The notes below the pieces were generated by a model. It was not told the origin of the DNA, did no database searches, and saw only the letters and a list, made by a program, of their open reading frames with translations. Positions 1 through 8,400 of a stretch of 64,000 bases of DNA are shown here, piece by piece. Origin of the DNA: VXNJ01 sp009840625 (GTDB lineage: Bacteria; Chloroflexota; UBA11872; VXNJ01); NCBI GenBank assembly GCA_965207915.1, contig OZ242304.1, positions 744,001 to 808,000 of the forward strand. Reading direction: 5' to 3'. Both the position numbers and the translations under genes were made by a program. Positions within the stretch are counted from its first letter, which is position 1. Each line of letters starts with the position of its first letter.

Positions 1-1278
1 GGCGTCAACGGTGGCGTCGATATCGGCATCGTCGAGGGCCGCCGACAGCATGCCGCCGTGCGAGCCGATGTGCACGCCGTTCTCCAGCATCAGGCACCCG
101 AATAGCTTGCTCGGACCGGTTCCGGCCGAACCGTACTCGCCGTTGAAGGTGATGTGGAAGAAGGAGTGCGAACCGTAGGATCCGCCGGGCACGCCGGCCT
201 CGGCGAACGCGGCGTCGATTCCGTCGCGCAGGCGGTCGCCCAGCCGGTTGATCTTGGCGTGAACCTTACCGTCGGCGATGTATTCGAGCACCGCGGCGCC
301 GGCGGTTGCCGACAGCGGGTTGCCGTTGTAGGTGCCGGGGTGGGCGATCCGCTGCCCGCGGTCCCACACTGAATCGCCGCGATATTCCAACCGCTCCAGG
401 AACCGGGCCTGTCCGGCCACTGCGGCGCCAGGGAACCCTCCGGCCATGATCTTGGCCATCGTCGTCAGGTCGGGAACGATGCCAAACTCGCCCTGGTAAC
501 CGCCGGGCCCGAAACGGAATCCGGTGACCACCTCGTCGAAGATCAGCGGGATCTGGTGGGCCGCGGTCAACTCGCGCAGCCGCCGAACCCACGACAACTC
601 GGTCGGTCGCCAACCCCAGCTGCCGCCGGAAGGCTCCAGGATCACACCGGCGATATCGTCGCGCGAACCCAGTGTGTCGGCGAGCAGGTCTTCATCGTTG
701 ACCGGGATCGCCAGGACCTGGTCGCGCACCGCCTGCGGGACGCCTGCCGAGGTCGGGATCGCGAACGGCTCCTCGTAGGCGACGATCGCGTATTCGTGCC
801 AGCCGTGGAAATGGCCCTGGAATTTGAGCACCTTGTCGCGGCCGGTTACCGCGCGGCACATGCGCATGGCCATCATCGTGGCTTCGGTCCCGGAAGAGAG
901 GAAGCGGACGAATTCGGCCGACGGCACCAGATCAAGGACGCGCTCGCCCCAGCCAATCACCTGTTCGTGCGAGGCCCCGAAATGAGTGCCCCGCGCCAGT
1001 TGCTCGCGCACCGGACCCAGGATCGCCGGGTGGTTGTGTCCGAGCAGCAGGGCGCCGTGTCCGACGATGTAGTCGATGTAGCGATGCCCGTCGACGTCCC
1101 ACTTGTGGGCACCTTCGGCGCGCTCGATGTACACCGGGAACGGGATCGAGATCCGCATGTCGTGCTCGACTCCGCCGGCCAGCACTCCCCCGGCGCGTTC
1201 GGCAAGCGCCGCGCTCCGCGGACGAGCCGCCGCGTAGTCGGCGATGATCTGTTCCGCGTTTCTGATTGCGACCGCCAA
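1..1278 (-). CDS. Class III aminotransferase (glutamate-1-semialdehyde aminomutase-like), 3' end outside window
   Basis: PLP-dependent fold-type I transaminase of the GSA-aminomutase (HemL-like) branch. My translation gives 426 residues before the window edge cuts the C-terminus, so perhaps 20-40 residues are missing. Visible features are the substrate-site segment YIVGHGALLLGH near residue 70, the cofactor-phosphate segment LSSGTEATMMAMR near 130, the Asp-containing IFDEVVTGFR near 250, and the presumed PLP lysine in TTMAKIMAGGFPG near 280. The start is a TTG at 1278; an in-frame TAA lies at 1284-1282, so no longer form is possible. No other haem genes are nearby, so it could equally be a catabolic or beta-amino-acid transaminase. 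The family is clear but the substrate is not. Confidence 0.85.
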   Translation of the reverse strand, partial: MAVAIRNAEQIIADYAAARPRSAALAERAGGVLAGGVEHDMRISIPFPVYIERAEGAHKWDVDGHRYIDYIVGHGALLLGHNHPAILGPVREQLARGTHFGASHEQVIGWGERVLDLVPSAEFVRFLSSGTEATMMAMRMCRAVTGRDKVLKFQGHFHGWHEYAIVAYEEPFAIPTSAGVPQAVRDQVLAIPVNDEDLLADTLGSRDDIAGVILEPSGGSWGWRPTELSWVRRLRELTAAHQIPLIFDEVVTGFRFGPGGYQGEFGIVPDLTTMAKIMAGGFPGAAVAGQARFLERLEYRGDSVWDRGQRIAHPGTYNGNPLSATAGAAVLEYIADGKVHAKINRLGDRLRDGIDAAFAEAGVPGGSYGSHSFFHITFNGEYGSAGTGPSKLFGCLMLENGVHIGSHGGMLSAALDDADIDATVDA

Positions 1279-1380
1279 CTTTTACCGTCCTGTCCTGAAA
1301 ATCGGATCCCCTGCGCTGGCCTGATTGTAGGAAGGGGCCCAGTTTTGTGCCAGCAAGCGTTCGGGCCCATAGACTGCGCC

Positions 1381-2400
1381 ATGGCACCCGGCAGTCAGAA
1401 CGTCCACCTTGTCATCGGCGACCGCGACCAGCGCATGCAGCAGGTCGTCAAGGGCCTGCTGGGTGACTCTGGCGACGGGGTGAACCTGACCCGCCTCGAC
1501 GGGCAGGAAGCCGATCTTCAGGAAGTCTCGACCGCGTTCCTCTCGCTCCCGTTCATGGGGTCGGCCCGCCGGACGGTGCTGGTCGAAAACCTTCCGCCGC
1601 CCACCCGCAGCGGTCCCTTCTGGCGCTGGCTAGCCGAGAACCTGGGCCGGCTTCCGGATACGACGGAGGTCGTTCTGACCGTCAGCCTGGACGGGATTAC
1701 CGGGCGCGAGCGCTCCGGACGCATCCGCGCCGCCCAGACCCTGGAATCGGATCGCCTCAGAGTTCATGCCCTGCCCGCCCTGACCGGCGACCCGCGGTCC
1801 GGCCAGAACGCCCGCCGCTGGGTGGCCGACCTGGCCCGCGAGGGCGGCGTGACGCTGGACCCCGAAGCGGTCGAACTGCTGCTGCGACAGGCGGAACTGG
1901 ATGGCAACGTCCTGGCCCGGGAGGTCGAAAAACTCTCCGCCCTGGTCGGGTTCGAGGGGCGGGTTTCGGCAAGTCACGTTCGCTCGGTCGACCCGCTGCC
2001 GGCGCACGTGGTGGTCTGGGATTACATCGACGCCGTGGTCGCCGCCGATCCGGCGCGTGCGGCCAGCCTGCTGGCCGGTCTACTGGAGGAGGGCGAGGCT
2101 CCGGAAGCGTTGATCGCGATGCTGGCGGCGCGGGTTAGGCAACTGATTACTATCCGCAGCCTGATCGCCGCCGGTGCCGATTACGGCGCGGTGGCCAAGC
2201 GCGCGCGAACCTCGCCGGGAATGGTGCGGAGGGCGGCGCCCCAGGCGATGGGTTTGGGAGAGGCGGATTTGCGGGCCATGCTGTTCGCGATCGTGGACCT
2301 GGACGAACGCTCCAAGAGCGGGCGACTGACGATCGGCGGCCTGGCGGCCGGATTGCAGACCCTTACCGTGCGGTTCTGCTACCGCTCTTTCCGCAACTAG
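1381..2400 (+). CDS. holA: DNA polymerase III, delta subunit (clamp-loader)
   Basis: 339-residue clamp-loader subunit that opens the sliding clamp during replication. The N-terminal region (VHLVIGDRD, then a segment ending in FMGSARRTVLVENLP) is the typical HolA AAA-like start, followed by the helical collar region (residues about 170-330, e.g. NVLAREVEKLSALVG). As usual for delta, there is no Walker A motif. The frame is open far upstream (to 556), but that part is antisense to the aminotransferase; the ATG at 1381 gives the family's normal length. It is convergent with rpsT with only 10 bases between stops. HolA beside S20 is a common bacterial arrangement, which supports both calls. Confidence 0.9.
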   Translation: MAPGSQNVHLVIGDRDQRMQQVVKGLLGDSGDGVNLTRLDGQEADLQEVSTAFLSLPFMGSARRTVLVENLPPPTRSGPFWRWLAENLGRLPDTTEVVLTVSLDGITGRERSGRIRAAQTLESDRLRVHALPALTGDPRSGQNARRWVADLAREGGVTLDPEAVELLLRQAELDGNVLAREVEKLSALVGFEGRVSASHVRSVDPLPAHVVVWDYIDAVVAADPARAASLLAGLLEEGEAPEALIAMLAARVRQLITIRSLIAAGADYGAVAKRARTSPGMVRRAAPQAMGLGEADLRAMLFAIVDLDERSKSGRLTIGGLAAGLQTLTVRFCYRSFRN

Positions 2401-2410
2401 GCCGGTTCCG

Positions 2411-2698
2411 CTAGGCGCCGAATGCCTTGGCGAAGGCGGCCATTAGGCGTGACTTGCGCCGGGCGGCGTTGTTGCGATGAAGCACGCCCTTGCCGGCGGC
2501 CTTGTCGAGCTGCTTCACGGCCTCTCCGACCGCCCCGGCGGCGGCCTCACGGTCACCCCCGGCAATCGCCCGGCGGGCCTTCCCGACCAAGGTGCGGGTG
2601 GTGGTGCGGAAAAAGCGGTTGCGCAGGCGGCGGGCCTGCTGCCGGCGCACGACTTTGGCGCGCTGGCGTTGCATCCGCAGATTTCGGGGCGATGGCAT
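2411..2698 (-). CDS. rpsT: 30S ribosomal protein S20
   Basis: 95-residue, strongly basic protein of the small ribosomal subunit that binds 16S rRNA. The N-terminus (PSPRNLRMQRQRAKVVRRQQ) and the later conserved segment KGVLHRNNAARRKSRL match S20. Length is slightly above the usual 86-90 residues. It starts with ATG and is monocistronic, convergent with holA. Confidence 0.95.
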   Translation of the reverse strand: MPSPRNLRMQRQRAKVVRRQQARRLRNRFFRTTTRTLVGKARRAIAGGDREAAAGAVGEAVKQLDKAAGKGVLHRNNAARRKSRLMAAFAKAFGA

Positions 2699-2934
2699 AG
2701 AGGAATTAGGGAGCTGGGAAGAAAGGCGGGCTGCGCCACCAAACCTGGCCGGGGGCGGCGCGCAGACGAATTATAGATGGATTGGGGATTCGCCCACGCC
2801 GGCCGACCACCGATTTTTCAGGGTTCAGGGCGGTCCGTCCGGGTGCCGCCCAGGGTCTGCTGCCGGGGAACGGGAATCACGGACAAGCCACATGTTGAAG
2901 TTCTCGATCGGCAAAAACGCCTGTCGCGCTGGCG

Positions 2935-2940
2935 GATAAT
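2935..2940 (+). promoter_or_regulatory. Possible -10 element for tRNA-Arg
   Basis: GATAAT lies 8 bases before the mature 5' end of the tRNA, in an otherwise GC-rich stretch. No convincing -35 box was seen at the right spacing, so this is tentative. Confidence 0.25.
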
Positions 2941-2948
2941 TCTGCCGC

Positions 2949-3022
2949 GCGCCCGTAGCTCAGCGGATTAGAGCACTGGTCTTCGGAACCAGGTGTCGGG
3001 GGTTCGAATCCCTCCGGGCGTA
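2949..3022 (+). tRNA. tRNA-Arg (anticodon UCG)
   Basis: A full cloverleaf can be folded by eye. The acceptor GCGCCCG pairs with CGGGCGT (one G-U). The D-stem starts GCTC. The anticodon stem CTGGT/ACCAG encloses the loop CTTCGGA, giving anticodon TCG. The T-loop is TTCGAAT on a G/C stem. Discriminator A; CCA is not encoded. Confidence 0.95.
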
Positions 3023-3191
3023 CCCGGTCACCGCGGACTTACCCTGTCCGTCCGCCCGTTGTCGGGCGATGTATCGGCAGGTCCGGCTTGCCCGCGATCG
3101 GGGATGGCGGCAGACTTGGGCTGGATTCAGGATCGACGAGGCCTAGGCGGGCCGAGTCGGCGCGCCCTGATCGAACGATTGGCCAACCCGA

Positions 3192-3968
3192 TTGAATGCA
3201 GTCAACATTCCCGCGCACCGGCCGCTGCTGGTGGCCCACCGCGGCGGGGCCGGACACCGGCCCGAAAACACCCTGGCGGCGATTGAGCACGTCCTAGAAC
3301 TCGGTGTCGAAGTGATCGAGGTGGACGTGCGCTGCAGCGCCGATCGAAACCTGGTCCTCCTACACGATGATGCGCTTGACAGGACAACCAACGGTTCAGG
3401 GAATGCCGGCCAACAATCGGCCGAGCAACTTGCCCGACTGGATGCCGGTTCGCATTTCGATCCGCGGTTTGCCGATCAGGGAGTGCCGACCTTGGAGGCG
3501 GCCTTCGAGCTGGTCGGGGATCGCGCCGGTTGGGATTTTGACCTGAAGGACCGCAACGCGGTGGTCCCATTGCTGGCGATGATCGACCGCCTGGGATTGC
3601 GCGAACGCTGTTGGCTGACCGGCATGCGCATCGCCGACGTCCCGCTGCTTGTCCCGCACCGAGTCCGCACGCTGCCCATCCTTTTTCCGCATTCGGGCGA
3701 AGCATCCGATCTCCTCGCACCATCTGCTCTGGCGAGTACGGCGGCAACCCTGGCCGACGCCGGAGCCTGCGGCTTGAACGTCGATCATCGGCTCGTCCGG
3801 GGACCCGCGGTCGCCGAAGCGCTGGCCAAAAAGGGAATCGCGCTGTGGACGTTCACCGTGAACCGGGCCGACCTTTATCGTGAAATGGTTGCCGCCGGAG
3901 CGCGAGCTATCTGCAGCGACTATCCCGGCGACATGCCCAGCGACGCGGACGGAGGCAAACTGCATTGA
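3192..3968 (+). CDS. Glycerophosphodiester phosphodiesterase
   Basis: 258-residue GDPD-family TIM barrel that hydrolyses deacylated phospholipid headgroups to glycerol-3-phosphate and an alcohol. Diagnostic motifs are HRGGAGHRPENT (residues 15-26), the metal-binding IEVDV near 42, the catalytic LLHDD near 56, and a C-terminal LWTFTVN segment. No signal peptide is evident, so it is probably cytoplasmic (UgpQ-like). It overlaps the downstream lipoprotein gene by 4 bases, so the two are probably co-transcribed. Confidence 0.9.
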   Translation: MNAVNIPAHRPLLVAHRGGAGHRPENTLAAIEHVLELGVEVIEVDVRCSADRNLVLLHDDALDRTTNGSGNAGQQSAEQLARLDAGSHFDPRFADQGVPTLEAAFELVGDRAGWDFDLKDRNAVVPLLAMIDRLGLRERCWLTGMRIADVPLLVPHRVRTLPILFPHSGEASDLLAPSALASTAATLADAGACGLNVDHRLVRGPAVAEALAKKGIALWTFTVNRADLYREMVAAGARAICSDYPGDMPSDADGGKLH

Positions 3969-4759
3969 TCCGCCGGCTGATCCTGTTCTTCCTGCCGGTT
4001 CTGCTTATCGCCTGCGGACCGGAGGAACCGGCGCCCGAACCCGCGGCGACGGCGACGCCGGTTCCCACGATCGAGGCCGCCCCCGTCACAGCTACGCCCG
4101 TCCCGGCCACCCCTTCGCCGGAGCCGGTCGATGACCGCCCCAACCGGCCGTTGCCGGAGGAGGAAGGCACGCTGCTGGATCCGGGCGTCGCCTGCGCGCC
4201 CGCCGATCCGGCCGCGCTGGACGCGGCGCCGGCGTATGCCGCCAGCCTGCCGTTTTCGGCCCAGGCCTGCCTGACCGCGATCGCCCTTCCCGACCGGCGC
4301 GAGGTCCTGCTCGGCGCCGGCGGAGAGTACGTACCGGTCCACACCGCCCAGATTGGACCCGGTTCTGAGATCCTGGCCCCCTTGGCCGGCCAGATCGAGT
4401 TCCGGATCATGCAGTCGGACCTGCCGCCGGGATACCACCTTTACGGAGCCGGGTCGCTGCGCATCACGATCCGCCCGCAGGGAGAGGACGGCCAGGGAGT
4501 TGAACACAATCCGGTCATCTACCTGTACGTGCCGGGTGACTCGGCACTGGCCGCCGAATTCGCGGACCGTCCGGGAGCGTCGGCCGGGGCGGTCGTGGAA
4601 CGCCGCCAGGTGATCGTCGAATCGATCGGCGGGGCGGCCCTGGACCCCGAGGGTGGCGATCACGATCTGGTCATCTTCTACGAAGCCGACCAGAGCTTCG
4701 TCGACCTGCTGGCCCCGGGATCGGAGATTTTCTGGGTCGGCGGGACGCCCAAGGTCTAG
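3965..4759 (+). CDS. Secreted lipoprotein of unknown function
   Basis: 264 residues beginning with a lipoprotein signal: two Arg, a hydrophobic stretch and lipobox LIAC with the lipidated Cys at about residue 17. A Pro/Ala/Thr-rich linker (about 20-60) follows, then a globular domain rich in beta-strand-like segments. The start is TTG in a TTGA overlap with the phosphodiesterase stop, so translation is probably coupled. I do not recognise the globular domain. Co-occurrence with a phosphodiesterase suggests an envelope role, but no more than that. Confidence 0.75.
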   Translation: MIRRLILFFLPVLLIACGPEEPAPEPAATATPVPTIEAAPVTATPVPATPSPEPVDDRPNRPLPEEEGTLLDPGVACAPADPAALDAAPAYAASLPFSAQACLTAIALPDRREVLLGAGGEYVPVHTAQIGPGSEILAPLAGQIEFRIMQSDLPPGYHLYGAGSLRITIRPQGEDGQGVEHNPVIYLYVPGDSALAAEFADRPGASAGAVVERRQVIVESIGGAALDPEGGDHDLVIFYEADQSFVDLLAPGSEIFWVGGTPKV

Positions 4760-4798
4760 GGCGGGGGACGGCCGCGGTCGAAGGGAACGCGAACGATT

Positions 4799-4828
4799 AC
4801 GGGCGACGGCGTTGCCGCCGCCGCCCGT
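4799..4828. terminator. Hairpin between convergent genes
   Basis: A 12-13-bp stem (ACGGGCG and CGGCG arms with one A-C mismatch, loop TTGC) sits between the convergent lipoprotein and CDGSH genes. There is no clear U-tract, so it may be a bidirectional or Rho-assisted terminator. Confidence 0.45.
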
Positions 4829-4853
4829 ACAGGTTCCCTAGTCGGTTGGGGCC

Positions 4854-5063
4854 CTAGGCGGCGCTGGTTTCGTCGTCGAATCCGCAGGCGCGGTGCGAGC
4901 CGTCGCAGAACGGCTTGTTTTCCGAGGCTCCGCAGCGGCAGAGGGCTATTGAGTCCTTCTCCACCGGAAACGAATTGCCCCGGGCATCCACCAGCTCGAT
5001 TGAGCCGGCGCCCTGCACCAGTAGCGGCCCGCGCCGTGAAACGGTAACTTTTACGTCAGCCAT
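4854..5063 (-). CDS. CDGSH iron-sulfur domain protein
   Basis: 69-residue protein with the complete CDGSH signature CRCGASENKPFCDGSH near residues 40-55, whose three Cys and one His bind a 2Fe-2S cluster. The ATG at 5063 is chosen because AGGAG lies five bases upstream; an upstream GTG at 5069 would overlap that SD. It is the second gene after an aldehyde dehydrogenase (50-base gap) and may act in redox or as a small electron carrier; its partner is unknown. Confidence 0.9.
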   Translation of the reverse strand: MADVKVTVSRRGPLLVQGAGSIELVDARGNSFPVEKDSIALCRCGASENKPFCDGSHRACGFDDETSAA

Positions 5064-5112
5064 TTGCACTCCTTTGCAAGGGTTGGTCGGGCGAACCCGA
5101 TCCGGGCGGGTT

Positions 5113-6528
5113 CTAGAGGTGGAGCACGACCATCTTGGTCTCGGTCATCTCCTCGACCGCGTAGCGCGGCCCCTCCTTGCCGTGGCCGGAATCCTTGACC
5201 CCGCCGTACGGCATCAGGTCGGTGCGCCATTGCGTGCCGAAGTTGATGTGCAGGTTGCCGGAATCGACCTCGCGCGCAAACCGCATTGCGTTCCCGATGT
5301 TTTCGGTAAAGATCGCCGCCGAAAGGCCGTAGCGGGTTCGGTTGGACAGGTCGATGGCCTCGTCGATCGTTTCGACCGGGGTCACGCCGGCCGCCGGCCC
5401 GAACAGTTCGTCACACGAGAACTGCTGAGCCGGATCGATGTCGGCCAGGAGGGTGGGTTCGACAAACGCGCCCTCGCGTCCGCCGCCGGTAACCAGGCGC
5501 CCACCGTCGGCGACCGCCTGGTGGATCCACTGCTCGACCCGGACCGCATCGCTCTCGCGGACCAACGGGCCCATGGCGGTGCTCTCCGAACGGGGGTCGC
5601 CGTATTCGATCTTGCTCACCGCATCGCCGAACGAGTCGACGAAGTCAGAGTAGATCGAGCGGTCGGCGTAGATCCGCTGGGTGGAAATGCAGACCTGGCC
5701 GGCGTTGGAATATCCGGTGGTGAGCAGGGCCGCGTTGACCTTTTCGAGGTCAGCGTCGGGCATGATGATCACCGGCGAATTGGAACCCAGTTCCATGGTC
5801 ACGCGCTTGATGCCGGCGGCGTTGGAGATCGCCTCGCCGACGTCGCGCGAACCGGTAAACGAGATCTTGCGGACCCGCGGATCGGAGACCAGGGCGTTGC
5901 CGACCACGCTTCCGCCGCCGGTAATGGTCTGGACCGCCTCGGGCGGAACGCCGGCGTCCAGCAGGATCTCGCACAGCCGCAGCGCCACGACCGGCGTGTC
6001 GGAAGCCGGCTTGTTGATCACGGCGTTGCCCCCCGCCAGGGCCGGTCCGACTTTGTGGCAGACCAGGTGCAGCGGGAAATTGAAGGGCGTGATCGCGGCC
6101 ACCACGCCGCAGGGCACGCGGATCGTGAATCCGAACTTGTCGCGAACGCCCGGCCCGCCTTCCAGCGGGATCACCTCGGAACCGAGTCGTTTGGCTTCTT
6201 CTGCCGAGAGGTAGATGATCTCGGCCGCGCGGGCGGCTTCGACGCGCGCCTCGTTGATGATCTTGCCCATCTCGTGGGTAATCGTCTGGGCCAGGTCCTC
6301 GCCACGCTCGACCATCAGGTCGGCCGCGCGGTGCAGCAGTTCGTAGCGCTCGAACCCGGTCATCGCCGCCATCTTCTGGGCGCCGACTTCGGCGGTCCGA
6401 ATTGCGCGGTCAACATCCTCCACGGTCGCCGCCGGGACCGTTTGATACACGGAGCCGTCCCAGGGCGAAAGCACCTCGAACTGGTCCGAACCCTCGGTCC
6501 ATTCGGCGCCGACATGCATCTTCATCAC
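5113..6528 (-). CDS. NAD(P)-dependent aldehyde dehydrogenase
   Basis: About 471 residues of the ALDH superfamily, oxidising an aldehyde to the acid. Visible features are the Rossmann-type segment ISFTGSRDVGEAI, the general-base Glu in VTMELGSNSP, the catalytic Cys in NAGQVCISTQRIY, and the C-terminal PYGGVKDSGHGKEGPRYA. The last resembles lactaldehyde, succinate-semialdehyde or non-phosphorylating GAPDH-type enzymes. AGAAGGA upstream supports the GTG at 6528 (or the ATG at 6525) rather than the more upstream ATG at 6564. A short CDGSH gene follows on the same strand. Substrate not determinable. Confidence 0.92.
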   Translation of the reverse strand: MMKMHVGAEWTEGSDQFEVLSPWDGSVYQTVPAATVEDVDRAIRTAEVGAQKMAAMTGFERYELLHRAADLMVERGEDLAQTITHEMGKIINEARVEAARAAEIIYLSAEEAKRLGSEVIPLEGGPGVRDKFGFTIRVPCGVVAAITPFNFPLHLVCHKVGPALAGGNAVINKPASDTPVVALRLCEILLDAGVPPEAVQTITGGGSVVGNALVSDPRVRKISFTGSRDVGEAISNAAGIKRVTMELGSNSPVIIMPDADLEKVNAALLTTGYSNAGQVCISTQRIYADRSIYSDFVDSFGDAVSKIEYGDPRSESTAMGPLVRESDAVRVEQWIHQAVADGGRLVTGGGREGAFVEPTLLADIDPAQQFSCDELFGPAAGVTPVETIDEAIDLSNRTRYGLSAAIFTENIGNAMRFAREVDSGNLHINFGTQWRTDLMPYGGVKDSGHGKEGPRYAVEEMTETKMVVLHL

Positions 6529-6688
6529 GTTCAGATTCCTTCTAGCTTGGAAACTACCAGACACGCTTTAACTGCCCGGCCGTTAGCCCGCGGTTACGGA
6601 CGCGGCTACCGCCCTTGGCGATGGTCGTACTGCCAAAGCTTAGGCTCCCAGCACTTCGCGGCGCGCCATCTCTTTGCCAAGATTGGAA

Positions 6689-8353
6689 ATGCGGCTGAGA
6701 GTTTCGCTGATCATTGCCGGTGGACTGGCGCTGTTGCTGCTGATTCCGGTCGCAGCAATCGTAGCCCTGGGCGTTTACGGATCCGGCCAGGGCGGCCAGG
6801 CGCGCGGCGAGACCGCGACCGGTGCGACGATAACCATCCTGCCGGCTACCGGACAGCCCGGAACCCAGGTCACGGTCAGCGGCGAGGGCTGGCAGCCGCG
6901 GGAGCCGATAGACCTGCTGCTGGTCGTGGAGAAGCCCGGCCGGGATCCGTTGAACCTGACCCTGGGCTCGGTGCTGGCTTCGCGCAGCGGCGAATTCGAC
7001 ATCTCGCTGGTGATCCCGCCGCTGGCGTTCGACGGCGCCGACGCGCGGGCGGAGATTCAGGCCAACGGCGCCGCCGAAGAACTGGAGCAGGCGTCCGGAC
7101 TGGCGACCGCCGAGTTCGAGGTCGAGCCCTATCCGACCCGGATCGCAGTGCGGGTGTCCGACGATACCGGTGCCGAGATCAACGGCGCCCGGATCTCGGT
7201 CAACGACCGGTTCGGACGGACCGCGACCACGGTCGCCACCGACGGGACCGGCGTGGCCACGATCGAAGGTCTCTCACCCGGGGAACGCGACCTTACGATT
7301 CGGGCCCTCGGCTATTTCCCCACCCGGCTGTCGATGACCATCCCCGAAAGCTCCCCCGACGCGCCGGCGCCGATAGACGTTCAACTGACCGCCTCGTCCG
7401 GTCAACGCCTGGTGCTGCCCCACCCGGACAGTCCGGGCGGCGGTCTGCTCACGTACGTCGAGTTCGATCCGATCGCCGGTATCGCGGCGCCGTTCACGCC
7501 CACCACCACTCTTTCCGACGGATGGATCACCGATGTGCCCAATCCGGGATTCCGAATATTCTTCCAGTTGCCGACCCGGGTGCCGCGGCCAAGCGAATTG
7601 GACGTGGTGCTGGCGGTCGCCAATCGGATCAAGGGATTCCAGAATACGCAGCCGGCGCGGGTGGTATATGTGGGCCGCAACGACCGGGCCGGGATCGTGT
7701 TCGCCACCGACGATTCGTACTGGCGCACGCAATCGCTTTATCTGATCGATCGCGACGACGGCTCCCTGATTCGCCGGGTCCCGTTCGGGCCCGAGGAGCT
7801 GGACCCGATGATCTCGCCGGACGGATCCCGGGTTTACGTCGTCGACTGGTTCATGCGCGAAATCGACGTGATCGACGCCCGGACCGGCTGGCGGCTGGAT
7901 CAGCTGACCGGACTACCCCGCTTCACCCGCGCGGCCATCCTGAACCCGACCGGTCAGAAGATGTACCTGGTTTCGGCGCTGGACAACGAGTTGCGGGTCT
8001 ACGACCTGTTGACCGGCATAGTCACGCGGACCTTCGTTAAGTTGGATGGAGTAACGACGCTCTGGCTTGATCCGGATGGGCGTCATCTATACGGGGCAAG
8101 TTATTTCTCGTCGGTGGTTACCAGGGTGGACATGCAGAATCCGGGGATCGTCGAGCTGGCCCCGCTGCCGGAACCGGTGGAGTGGATCTGGTCGGCGCCC
8201 GGATCCGAATTGCTCCTGCTTGGCAGCCGCGGCGGGCAATCGGTGCAGGTGCTCAGGACCGAAAGCCTGGAGTTCGTGGCGCGCGAAGTCCTGCCGGCAG
8301 CCAGTTCTCCGGATCCATCCTCCTTCGGGGCGCGCTACCTGACCCCGGTCTGA
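6689..8353 (+). CDS. Membrane-anchored surface protein with beta-propeller (paralogue 1)
   Basis: About 554 residues. An N-terminal membrane helix (LIIAGGLALLLLIPVAAIVALGV) lacks a clear cleavage site, so the protein is probably anchored. Next comes an Ig/IPT-like segment (ITILPATGQPGTQVTVSGEGW), then a carboxypeptidase-regulatory-like beta domain (about 150-230). The remainder (about 260-550) has YVTN/NHL-like repeats such as MISPDGSRVYVVDW and LDPDGRHLYGASY, predicting a beta-propeller outside the cell. No catalytic motif seen. The ATG at 6689 was chosen over an upstream TTG. The downstream gene is a paralogue of the same architecture. Confidence 0.75.
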   Translation: MRLRVSLIIAGGLALLLLIPVAAIVALGVYGSGQGGQARGETATGATITILPATGQPGTQVTVSGEGWQPREPIDLLLVVEKPGRDPLNLTLGSVLASRSGEFDISLVIPPLAFDGADARAEIQANGAAEELEQASGLATAEFEVEPYPTRIAVRVSDDTGAEINGARISVNDRFGRTATTVATDGTGVATIEGLSPGERDLTIRALGYFPTRLSMTIPESSPDAPAPIDVQLTASSGQRLVLPHPDSPGGGLLTYVEFDPIAGIAAPFTPTTTLSDGWITDVPNPGFRIFFQLPTRVPRPSELDVVLAVANRIKGFQNTQPARVVYVGRNDRAGIVFATDDSYWRTQSLYLIDRDDGSLIRRVPFGPEELDPMISPDGSRVYVVDWFMREIDVIDARTGWRLDQLTGLPRFTRAAILNPTGQKMYLVSALDNELRVYDLLTGIVTRTFVKLDGVTTLWLDPDGRHLYGASYFSSVVTRVDMQNPGIVELAPLPEPVEWIWSAPGSELLLLGSRGGQSVQVLRTESLEFVAREVLPAASSPDPSSFGARYLTPV

Positions 8354-8400
8354 TGCCGGCAACCGGAAACAGCCCCGGGTAAGAAGAGAGGGCCGGCACG

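Noticed and set aside
556..1380. Upstream extension of holA
   Set aside because: This part is antisense to the class III aminotransferase; HolA of normal length starts at 1381.
4915..8040. Plus-strand open frame of 1041 codons
   Set aside because: It runs antisense through the aldehyde dehydrogenase and then out of frame through the first propeller gene; the product has no recognisable domain and is Arg/Gly-rich as expected of a GC-rich shadow frame.
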